From contig WSYH01000262.1 of NCBI GenBank assembly GCA_036426205.1, forward strand, positions 184,257-248,256: a DNA stretch of 64,000 nucleotides, in the 5' to 3' direction. The translations under genes and the position numbers were made by a program. Each line of letters begins with the position of its first letter. Position 1 is the stretch's first letter. The DNA comes from Ascaphus truei. Taxonomy: Eukaryota > Chordata > Amphibia > Anura > Ascaphidae. Below the pieces are notes generated by a model. It ran no database searches. It was not told where the DNA came from and saw nothing but the letters and a program-made list of their open reading frames with translations. Positions 30,806 through 40,908 of this stretch are shown here, one piece after another.

Positions 30806-33411
30806 GAGAGCTGTATGCTGTATACCCAAGTTAACCCCTGCTCCCAGTTTTGTTGTGTTTGCCCAGTTACCCCGTTAACTGTCCCGAGTGCAATCCCGTC
30901 ATTCCAACCCGGGAACCCGAGAGAAACAGAACATCAAAACCCGATGATGGCTAGGACACCTGGCAGAAGGTACCTCGGCAAGTAGCAGCCGCTGCAATCA
31001 GACACTCTGCCGAGAAGGGACAACTCCACTCCGACATCCCACATCTTACCTCATTGCCAGTAGCTGTCGACATCCACACCACACGCTGTTAAGGAGGAGC
31101 AATCGGCCCTGGAAGACGCAACCCTACGGCTTGATCCGGAGAGAGAGAGGGGTGGCTGACCCGAGTTTTGCGTGAGCAGGGAGGAATGGAGGCCACATCT
31201 TGCCCTTTCGTTCCTATCTCAACCCTATTTTTGGGGAGGGGGGGAGGGTTCATTAATGCAAGAACCGCTCAAGCCAAGAACGTTGAGCAAGGCTTGACAC
31301 TCTGCCCCCCCCAGGTAGAGCGCTGGACACACCGGTAACCGTGAGTACATATGACCCCAACACCCAGCATGGCCCGCGGGGTTGTAACACGGATGCACGG
31401 GACTGGCTAGAACAAACTGGCGGAGCGCAAAGTGCCGCTTGACTAAAAACAAGCTACAGACTCACTAACATAGAGACTTCGATCATTGTATATAGTTAAA
31501 TATTCTCTAATATAGATACCCTCATCCCAAATGTTACTCGTGTTCCCCCCCTCTCCCCCTCCCCCTCCCCCCCCCCCCCCCCCCACCCCCAGGCTCCTTC
31601 CCTCCCTCCCCCCCCACTTCCCCCAGGTACCTATGCAGAATATCGCCTCAGTTAATTAAGGGAATTATATCCAAACCCACAGAGCAGGCCGGTTCTCCTA
31701 ATGTATACTCCTGCTGCTACATTTAAATTAGCATAATAGCCGCCGGAAAAGTTGGTGAAGATTAACACGTTGCCATAACAGAGAATACCTCTGAACTTTG
31801 AATATGAGGTAATGTCTAGCTTAAGGTACGCTCCCGAGAGATAAGACATTAAGACGGTCTGGCATACGCAAAAAGTTGAATGTTTAATTACTGTTGAATG
31901 TCTTTATGTACCACTAAATATTGTATGGATTGATCGCAGAATGACGAAGAAGAACCCGGAACCCCTCCTCCCCCCCCCCCCCCCACCCCCCCCCCCCCCC
32001 CCCCCCTCCCCCCCCCCCCTTCCTGCCCACATCACCCCCACCCCCTCCCCATAGGACTAGTGTAAACCCCCCAGGCTAAGCTAATGTCCATGTGAACGCA
32101 CTTACTGTTATACACACCTCATGTGACGGCCACTGCAAAGTGATTGAATACTAATATGTTGCCGCGTAAGAGGCTGCCCTGGTACATTCTAGTATATAAA
32201 CTGTTATGTCGATTCCAAGATAAGTTCTCAAGATGTCGGTAATCACTGCGGCCTTGCACCCACCGCAGGCTTGATGGTGTAGTATTGTTAATTGCCACTG
32301 TGTACTATAGAACACTGTACTGGATCATTATCAGGATAACGTTGTAAGACTCTGAACCCACCTCCCCACACTGCTTACCCCCCCTCCTCCCCCTCCCCTC
32401 CCCCCATCTACTCCCCCCTCGGGCCTGCCCCTTGTCTCTCCCCCCCTGCCCCTCCCCCTTTTCACATCCCGCACCTGGTGCCCCTTCCCACCTCCACCCG
32501 CCTTCCCCCCGCTTTTTCTCCCCCCTACATCCTTCCCGCCCTCTTGCCTCCCATGCCAAGCTATCACCCTCTCAACCCTCCCCCCCCACTTACCACAACA
32601 CCACCCGCCCCCCAGCGAGGGAGCCATAGGAACCATAAACATCATAACCCTAAGGCATTGATAATGATCAGCACAGGCCCCAAGGATCTGGCTCTCCATG
32701 TCACTGCAACCCTAACTGGGGGGCAATCCCTCACCATGCTAAGTAATTCCGATGCAATGATAACACCCATGTGATAAAGCAATGTTACTTTGATTGTTTT
32801 TATATTGGCGGGTTATCACCTAAACTATGAACAGAATACAGCCTGAAGCCTTTGGGCCCCCCTCCCTCTCCTCCCGCTCCCGGCCCTCCCCCCTCCTCCC
32901 CCCCCCTTTTTTTTTTATTCCCACCCCCACTCCCCCCCTTCTCTCCCCCCCCTCGCTTCCGCACTTTTCAAAATACTATAACAGAGAACTACCAGCACAA
33001 GGAAAAGGGGGGAAAGTGTTCAACTACAGGGCGACCTAAGGTGTGCTGGACCCCTCTGCTGCCCACCGGTCATCGACACAGGAACGCACCCCAAAGCACC
33101 CTAGCCAGTGCCGGTTGCCCAAGGACCTGGCAACGTTATATTAGGCCCTAGAAGGACCTATCTACTCTACCACTTCTATCTGTCTGACCCTGTCCCAAGC
33201 AAGACTTACCTCTCCTCCCACCTCCCCTACCCCCCCTCACCCCCGCCCCCCCTCCTCCTCTGGTACACCCTTGATCACCTCACCTGGAAAATGGGCCTAC
33301 CCTATATGCATATTAAGGCACAATGAGACTCTAAGATACAAAATCAAGACCCCCCCCCCCCAGTGGGAAGGAGGGGTCCTAAGGTTTCTGAACCCACTAA
33401 AAAATCCTTCA
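30806..33411 (+). other. C-rich inter-ORF region of L1
   Basis: A 2.6-kb spacer between ORF1 and ORF2 with long C runs (31,557-31,585; 31,968-32,022) and CT-rich blocks (32,370-32,620; 32,850-32,960; 33,225-33,265; 33,348-33,361). The minus strand has strong G-quadruplex potential. Frames such as 32,432-32,774 are compositional. Unlike mammalian L1, the spacer is very long; the minus-strand L1 at 40.3-47.3 kb also has a 1.7-kb spacer. Confidence 0.8.
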
Positions 33412-36400
33412 ATGACATCTACAGCCCCAATCAAGATACTATCGCTAAATGTTAAAGGCCTACAAAACAATAGAAAAAGGAGACTGGCCCTCCAGGACAT
33501 GAAAAAATCAGGGGGGGACATCATATTCCTACAGGAGACTCATTTCACATCTCAAGAACCCCAAATTTATTCAAAAAAGTGTTCCCAATGTGCTTTTTCA
33601 CATCATTTAGTAGTAAAAAAAGGGGAGTGGCTATCCTAATCAGACAAGGCACCCCATTCAATCACATCAAAACAAGAATGGACCCAGAGGGTAGATTTGT
33701 GGTGGTATACGGCTCCTTGGCGGGCTCGGCAATCGCTCTGATTAATGTATACGCCCCTAACGAGAATCAAACGGAATTTCTAAAAACTGTTCTTGAGGGC
33801 GTTGACCCGGGATATCTGTCATCGATGCTAGTGGGCGGAGACCTAAATATGGTCCTAAACCCCACCGAGGACAGATCGACCGTAATGAGTCACCCCCGTT
33901 CAACCCACTCCCAGATCATAGGGAAAAGGTTCAGGGGAATACTGAGTGAGTTCTCGTTGGTAGACATGTGGAGATCCCAACATCAGGGCCAAAAAGACTA
34001 CACCTTTTACTCAGCACCTCACCAGACCTATTCCCGAATAGACTACTTTCTGGTAACCAAATATGTCTTGGAGGCGTCCATTGGCTCGGACATTGGCCCG
34101 ATCACTTGGTCCGACCATGCCGCAATCACCTTGACCCTGTCAGTCCCATTCGAAAAAATCAAAGCCTATTCTTGGAGATAAAACGACTCCCTGCTGAACC
34201 ATCCTGAGATAGAGAGGGAGATTAGAACATCACTTAAGGACTACTTCTTCTTTAACGCAGGATCAGTTTCCTCCCCGGCAATCCTTTCGGAGGCCCATAA
34301 GGCAGCAATTAGAGGGAAATTCATCTCTATTGCATCCCATAGGAAAAAAGTTAGACAAACGCTAATCAGAGAGCTTACAGATAACATTAGGACATTAGAA
34401 CAAGCCCATAAAGCTAACCCCTCAAAAAAGATATATAAAGCCTTAACAGCAGCCAGAATGAAACTTAAAGAAGTCCAGCTCGAAGACGTTGAGAAGGCCC
34501 TCAAATGGACCAATCAACAATATTATGATAAGGGTAACAAGGCCGACAGGCTTTTGGCTAGCAGACTGAGAGGAATACAAAAGAGATCCCAAATAACGGC
34601 AATCAAGAATAGATCTGGTGAGATACAATACAGCGATAACAAAATAGCAGCAGAGTTTACTAAATATTATACCGAGCTATATAACCTAAGATCCAAAAAG
34701 GGCCGACCTGAACTGATAGCAACCGAATCTATAAAAAAATACTTAGACAAATGTCACCTCCCGACATTGACGGAGAAGGAAAACACAGTCCTCAACGCTG
34801 AGATTTCAAAAGAGGAACTGGAAGAGGCGGTCAAAGCGCTAAAACTCTCTAAGTCCCCTGGCCCTGATGGTTTCACCAATGTCTATTATAAGAGATTCTT
34901 GCCCACACTATCCACACATCTACTAAAACGTTTAACCATTTTATGGAGGGGAACCAAATCCCTGCCTCAATGTCTCTTGCTAACCTAGCCATTATACATA
35001 AGGAAGGCAGAGACCCGATGCAATGTGGAAGCTATCGTCCAATCTCCCTTCTCAACAGCGACCTCAAATTATATAGTAAAATACTTGCAAATAGATTAAA
35101 CCCTATCTTACCGAGACTAATAAACACTGATCAAGTAGGATTTGTCACGGGCAGGCAAGCCTCAGACAATACTCGTAAGATAATCAATATTATTGATCAT
35201 GTCCACCTCACAGGAACCAAAGCACTACTCTTGAGCCTAGACGCAGAGAAGGCGTTTGATAGAATTGATTGGCTATTTTTAGACCACACCATGCGTAAAT
35301 TTGGCTTCAAAGACGCATACCTAGAAGGGGTGCATAGACTATACCAGAAACCGTCAGCAATGGTAAAATTACCAGGGGGCAGCAATCAGAGATTCGAGAT
35401 TACAAACGGTACTAGACAGGGGTGCCCCTTGTCCCCTCTCCTCTTTGCACTAACCATAGAACCCCTGGCATCTGCAATACGAGCCAATGTAGACATCCAA
35501 GGAATAGAAATTGGGCATAAGCAACATAAGATATCCTTATTCGCAGATGATGTCATCTTAACACTCTCCAAACCCCAAATTTCCCTCCCTAATCTCCAAA
35601 AAGAACTCCTAGACTTCGGAAGAATTTCAGGATACAAAATTAATAGTGACAAATCCGAAGCACTGAATTTAAACCTGCCAGAGCCAGAGGTGAAACTCTT
35701 GAAACTAAATTTTAACTATCGATGGAGCTCCTCCTGTATCAAATATTTGGGAGTCAAGATATCGAGGAACTACCAATCTTTATACCAACATAATTACCCG
35801 GCCCTATTTCGGAAAATCAGACAGGACCTAGAAAATGGGGAGGTTACCAAATATCATGGATCGGGAAAATGATCTCGGTAAAAATGAATATACTCCCTAG
35901 ATTGCTATACTACTTTCAGACACTCCCGGTCCACATCCCTGGCTCAGAATTAAAGAACATCCAAAAACTAATCTTTCATTTTATCTGGCAGGGTAAAAAA
36001 ACCAGAATCGCCAGGGCAGTCTTACTGGCCTCAAGGGGGAGAGGGGGCCTTGGGGTCCCAGATAATACAAGATACTATCAAGCCACCCAGCTGCGACAGG
36101 TAGTAGTCTGGAACACAAACCCAAGCCAATATTGCTGGCTAGACATAGAAATGCAATACGCCGGGACGCCTTCGCTGCCAGCATGCCTTTGGTCCCTGAG
36201 CAGGGAAGATATGCAGAATAGTAAATTCAAACTAGGTCCAATGAGACACACGTGGGGGACCTGGATGAAATGCAAACTCAAATTCAAGCTCACGGCGCCT
36301 AAATCTCAACTTACCCTAATTCTTAAAAAACCCAAATTCCCACCTGGCTGTGAGCCCAGACAATTCGACCAATTCACGGCTAAAAATATTAGGGCGGTTG

Positions 36401-37214
36401 CCGACTTCCTGAGCTTAGGGCAGTTCCTGAGTTATCAAAGATTACAAAATAAATATGAAATAGTAGGGCTGAATGTCTTCAAATACCTACAAATTCGGCA
36501 CTTTATTCAAACTCTATCCCCAACATTGGAATTTCTCCCTCTCACTTGTTTGGAGCGGCTATGCAAGGAAACGGGCCACCAAAAAGGTCTTATAACTCAA
36601 ATTTATGCAGAAGTGGAGAGGGCAACAGACGCCCCCACCCATGATTACATGCTTAATTGGGCAGCAGAATTGGATATAGTATAGACTGAGAGGACTGGGA
36701 AAGTATTTGGGAAGCAGCCTCAGGAACTTCAATATGTACAACAATCAAAGAAAATATCTACAAAGTACTGTTTCGCTGGTATCTTACCCCAGTCAGAATA
36801 AATCAAATCTACCCTCTGGCTTCCGACTTATGCTGGAGAGGCTACGGTCAAAAGGGGGACATGTCCCATATCTGGTGGACATGTCCAGAAATTCAGAAAT
36901 ACTGGGAAACCATACAAAATATAATAAAAGCGGTCACTGACCTCATAATACCCATTGACCCACTGACCTACCTGCTGGCCAGGCCAATAGATACACTTGA
37001 CCGACCAACAGGAAAATTAATCTCTTTCATTTTCACGGTGGCCAGATGTGCGGTGGCCGCCTCCTGGAAGAAGTTGTCTCCCCCATCTAAGCGAATAGTC
37101 AAAAAAAGGATACAAGAGGTGATGGAAATGGAGAAACTATCATCCTTTCTGAAAAGGACCACGGTATCTTTCTACAAGATATGGGAACCTTGGCTGACCC
37201 ATACAGTACATTAA
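33412..37214 (+). pseudogene. L1 ORF2p (endonuclease-RT), several breaks
   Basis: ORF2p nicks target DNA and reverse-transcribes the L1 RNA there. APE-type endonuclease: ILSLNVKGLQNNRKRRLAL, IIFLQETHF, VGGDLNMVLNP, SRIDYFL, TWSDHAAI (to about 34,125). RT: SKSPGPDGF (34,853), SYRPISLLN, LSLDAEKAFDRIDW (35,233), NGTRQGCPLSPLLFAL (35,404) and LFADDVIL (35,538; catalytic FADD), then the C-terminal region ending WEPWLTH at 37,214. Breaks: frame changes near 33,600, 34,960, 35,845 and 36,690-36,860 and an in-frame TAA at 34,179-34,181. Domain order and length are complete. Confidence 0.93.
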
Positions 37215-37496
37215 CCTTTGCACCCCTCAAGGGGGCAATAGAAGCGGCAAGAGAGAATCGAGAAACCCATCATTGAAACTGAGGAGGATAGAAGCCCCCC
37301 CCCACCACCCCCTCTCTTTTCCCCCCCTCTTTCTGTTTCCACCCTCACGCTAGCCCTGCCGACCCAAGGAGAAGGGTCGGGCGAACGTTGAGACTTTCCC
37401 TGATAATGTCAACAAAATGAAAAAACCTTGTATTAGGCCAGAATATTTCTGTAACTTTGTGTACTGTATTAATGCCTAATAAAAAAATTTGAAACA

Positions 37497-38261
37497 AAAG
37501 AAATACAAGTGCTGCAGGAACGTCTGATTACCCAGTATGTCCTCGCAAAGCAGCATGAGAAACTGAAGGCTACCGTGAGCGTCACCAATGCAACGCTAAA
37601 GGCCAAGCTTAGAACCCAGGTGACGCGGCACAAAAGGGAGCACAAGAAGGTCCAGAAACTGAAACAAGTAACTGTGGCCCAAGCAAAGAAGTTCATAGTG
37701 CTTCACAATGCAATAAAAATGTGGAAGCAAGCTCAGAGAAAGCAAAGTGTGCAGATAAATTCCCTGAGAAGAGACTTGCAAGACGCACTCAAAAAACAGG
37801 GATCTCTCGCGGATGAGATGAAAGTTCTACAAGGACAAGTATTGGCCCTGACTAAACGTCAGTATCCCACAGCCACAAAAACCCATGAAGACAAGGGTAC
37901 AGTGAGAGCTGGGAATACCGCTCGTCTGAAGGACAAGGTTGCAAAATGTGAACCACCTAAACAAGCACTAGCAAAACCTTCAGCCACCCAACAGTGAATA
38001 AAAGAAGGTACACATGCTGAATCAAAACCAGAAGAATCCTTAGCTGATGAAGCTGAAAAGATGGGACATTCTCTGGAAGTGGGTGTGGAATTACAACTTA
38101 ATCCCAAAGAGGCTGAACTAGCAACCCCATTGAGTGGGAAAAGGGCAGAGAGACAGCTTCAAGAGCAGAAAACTCAAAGGGCTGTTTTTAAATGCTCTGC
38201 AACTACTGCCATGCAGTCTGCCTACAATAAGACGAGCACCGACTCAAGGGAAATCTCATGA
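37497..38261 (+). pseudogene. Coiled-coil ORF of LTR element, downstream part
   Basis: Continuation of the frame interrupted at 29,632: the duplicated target keeps the same codon phase on both sides (K-E-I-Q-V). The basic coiled coil continues (LKATVSVTNATLKAKLRTQV, KKVQKLKQVTVAQAKKF, VQINSLRRDLQDALKKQGSL), then a Lys/Pro/Ala-rich tail. An in-frame TGA at 37,995-37,997 interrupts it and the same frame then runs to 38,261. The tail is strongly basic, which might suit nucleic-acid binding; that is inference. Confidence 0.65.
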
Positions 38262-38491
38262 CCGCGCACATAGCAAAAAGACTATACTTAGAAAAAGTCC
38301 TCCTCGAGCGACTGAGGAGTGCTGATCTCAAGCACCTTCGGGAGGAGACGCGAATAAACTGGAGAAAGGGCTCCAATCCCAGCGGGACTGAGGGTGCTCT
38401 TCCTCCATCCACTCTCATTCAAGTCACAGAGATATCTAGAATGAGAGTGGAAGGATGGGCTTTGGCCGTGGCAAGCCCGAGCTTCCCACAA
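38258..38491 (+). other. Possible small overlapping ORF before the 3' LTR
   Basis: An ATG at 38,258 overlaps the stop of the coiled-coil frame by four bases (ATGA arrangement) and opens a basic frame (AKRLYLEKVLLERLRSADLK) that reaches the purine tract and 3' LTR. It may instead be the same protein continued after a frameshift. No family recognised. Confidence 0.3.
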
Positions 38492-38503
38492 ACAGGGGAG
38501 GTA
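38488..38503 (+). promoter_or_regulatory. Polypurine tract
   Basis: ACAAACAGGGGAGGTA lies directly before the TGTAACAGG start of the 3' LTR, the position of the plus-strand primer in LTR retroelements. Confidence 0.6.
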
Positions 38504-39127
38504 TGTAACAGGGGAGTTATCCCTGTACAGGTAATGTGCTTCTAATCCAGCAGTTTGGTGGTTAACTGCTGGTAGTCAATTAACAAACACCACCTGGCTG
38601 ATTAGATTGCTTAGAAAAGCCTGTCTTTTGAGACAGGAAGTGAGACTCCTTAGCTCACACCTGAGCTGAACTTGGAGACAGAGCAGAGATTGTCCCTTAC
38701 TCTCACAACTTGTGAGACTGACATTGGGACAGACATCTTGAGTCTACTGTACCAGAAGAGGCTGCTTGCAAGACACAGAGGAAACTTATAAACCTGAATG
38801 CTGACAAATCCTGAAGAAAAGGTAGCAACCAGGAACAGAGAAGATTTTCCCTCCAAGCCACAAGGAACAGATAAGTCTTTAATTTATAAGACTTTTTTTT
38901 ATATCTGTTCATTTCATGCTGTATGTTTGGGGCTGGGAGACATGCTTATCTAAAGGGAGTGGTGGATTGCATAGTATTTCACTAGAAATACTCCCAAGTG
39001 AATAGAAGCTTTGTTTACCCCTTGTTTGGATGGTTTCCTGATGTGAAGGAAACAGGCACAATAAAAGCCTTATTTAATTTCACTATAACCAGTCTCCCTT
39101 CCATACCTCTATGAGCGTCCGCCTACA
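38504..39127 (+). repeat. 3' LTR of the coiled-coil element
   Basis: TGTAACAGGGGAG...GTCCGCCTACA, collinear with 26,398-27,026, followed by the CTGCC duplication at 39,128-39,132. Confidence 0.9.
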
Positions 39128-39132
39128 CTGCC

Positions 39133-39752
39133 ACGCTTCAAAACTGTCTTAACTGTCATATCTCACAGCTTCACTGGTTGCCTAGCAACATGTAACTGCA
39201 GCCTCTCTTAACTGTCCCTATTCAAAACTGCCAGCGCAGGCTCCCTTGCACTGAAAAGGCCTTAATTGCAAATGCAGCCGCCCTATTGACTAAGCCGCAG
39301 CATGTGACATTCCCCTGAGGCTCATGGGACTTGTAGTCCCTGTCTTGAGCTTTTCCCTATTAGCCACCCTCGTGGGGTCCTACTGCGCTTGCACGAGTTC
39401 TGCGCACGCGCAATCAACTACATAATGACGACACCCTGCAACGGGAGCCGCCGGAGCCTCCGGCAACCGCTCGCCCTATCTATGGGCCGCAGCTGTCGCG
39501 CACCTGATTGCTTTCCCCCCGGCAGCACCTCACCTCTTGCGCAGGTGCGAAGCTCCCTAATGGCCGCCGCTAGTCATCCCGCGCATTTGCGCATACGCGA
39601 GCCCTACGCGCGTGTGCACGCATAACAAACATGGCAGCGCCCTGCATAGAGCGCCGCCGGAAAGCCCGTCACCACCCGCAACAGCCCCCCACAGCAGCGA
39701 AGGTAAGGGGGGGAAAACGGAGGACCGGGGAGCCAGAGGGGACCTGGCTACA
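39133..39752. mobile_element. Outer solo LTR, right part
   Basis: Right part of the element that begins at 25,504. The end is CpG-rich (39,380-39,720) with CATGGCAGCGCC and GGTAAGG strings, which imitate a promoter and first exon. It ends CCTGGCTACA at 39,752, followed by the CTGT duplication. Confidence 0.5.
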
Positions 39753-39756
39753 CTGT

Positions 39757-40313
39757 AAATTACTTGTACTCTACCACTGTAAAATCAGTGACAATTATGT
39801 ATGGTATAACAAACTGTCATTGTATTTCAATTGCTTTAGGTCTGGTAAGGAAATTGTTTGTGGAGAGACAGTGACAGGTATCTGTCTGTACCAATGTGCC
39901 AATGGAATCTTGGCAAGTGAGCATGGAGAGAAGTTAATTTAGAGCTGACATCACTTTAGTAGTTTGCCCTTTATGTGAATAGCATGCATATTAAAATCTC
40001 TGCAGTACAAGTGCAACAACCACTCGCCTTGTGATAGAACAGTAGTAATGTCACTTATTTAAGCATACACTTATGTCAGCAAGATGACTAATGCTATAAA
40101 AATGTAATAATGTCCACCAAGTTCAGTAACTGAGCAGCATTAATGTCACCAAAGATATCAAAGTAATTAAAAAAAAATAGAAACATTTCAAACATAATTG
40201 CCTCCGCAAAAATTGGTTACAAATGTACTTTGTTTATACAGTGACTATTTGTATGAATGTGTGATCTCTCTAAACTAAATACAAAGCTAAGAGGGCAAAT
40301 ATCCAATTTGAAT
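39757..40313. other. AT-rich, no recognisable feature
   Basis: Probable unique or very old sequence between the nested LTR block and the next L1. No coding sequence or repeat seen. Confidence 0.5.
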
Positions 40314-40526
40314 TTCTGTTTTTTTTTTGGTTTTTTTGTAACTTAAATTTTTATTGATTCATGATAACATTAAATATAATACATTATAGGGTACATTTTG
40401 TCTTAGCAATCAACATTATGTTATTAAGGGAGATAGTAGTAATAATAGGGTAACGTTGACATAACGGTTATACACAAACTTTCTTACGGGGGGGACAAGA
40501 CGTACTCATTCACAGACTGACTTACC

Positions 40527-40655
40527 AGCAGACAGACAGACAGACGGACAGGCAGACAAATCGACTGACAGACAGACTGACGGGCAGACGACTAGAAGGG
40601 TAGACAGACAGACAGATAGACAGGCAAACAAACAGACAAGCAGACAGACCAGTAG
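40527..40655. repeat. (GACA)n-like microsatellite in L1 3' UTR
   Basis: Imperfect CAGACAGACAGACGGACAGG-type tract, followed by a G-rich stretch to 40,735. Open frames of Ser/Val/Cys/Leu repeats on the minus strand are artefacts of this tract. Confidence 0.8.
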
Positions 40656-40908
40656 AAAGCCATGTAAACAAGAAGGAAGGAGGGGGAGAGGCAGGGGTAG
40701 GAAGGGGGAGGGGGGAGGGGCATCCGGGGGGGGGGTAGTAAGGCTCTGTTGATCGTGGGTGTGTCTCGGGGTTCACGAGCGGCCCATCTTAACTCATAGA
40801 AGCTTAATCTCTTCCTTAAATGCTAGTATATCCACTTCTATAGTGTGGGCTCCAGGTAAATACTGTGAGATCAGTTCGCACTTCCCAAGGAGAACGGACC
40901 TACCGCTA

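Larger units (their letters stand above)
29633..37496 (+). mobile_element. L1 LINE, near full length, inside coiled-coil ORF
   Basis: Flanked by AAAGAAATACAAGTGC at 29,617-29,632 and 37,497-37,512. It has the 5' end GGGGCGTGTCCAGGACG, a 150-bp 5' UTR, ORF1, a C-rich 2.6-kb inter-ORF region, ORF2 (endonuclease and RT) and a 3' end of AATAAAAAAATTTGAAACAA. It is a Tx1/L1-type element of the kind found in fish and amphibians. Both ORFs are broken, so the copy is dead. The same subfamily 5' end occurs at 1,735. Confidence 0.95.
26398..39127 (+). mobile_element. Pol-less LTR retrotransposon with coiled-coil ORF
   Basis: Two LTRs of 629 and 624 bp (by eye about 97% alike) in direct orientation, both TG...CA, flanked by CTGCC at 26,393-26,397 and 39,128-39,132. 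A tRNA-Leu-type primer site follows the 5' LTR and a purine-rich tract precedes the 3' LTR. Without the L1 inserted at 29,633-37,496 the element is about 4.85 kb. I find no protease, RT, RNase H or integrase motif in the internal part. Instead one long coiled-coil frame fills most of it. It is therefore non-autonomous and must have used another element's enzymes. Confidence 0.85.

Noticed and set aside
32305..33326. ORFs of 70-120 codons rich in Pro or Gly
   Set aside because: Compositional frames in the poly-C spacer of the L1.
39380..39720. CpG-rich block with an ATG-started basic ORF (39,631) ending at a GGTAAGG donor-like site, resembling a host promoter and first exon
   Set aside because: It lies at the end of the TG...CA element bounded by CTGT at 25,500 and 39,753, so LTR sequence explains it; no downstream exon seen.
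40522..40776. Ser/Cys/Val/Leu-repeat ORF
   Set aside because: Frame through a GACA-type microsatellite in an L1 3' UTR.
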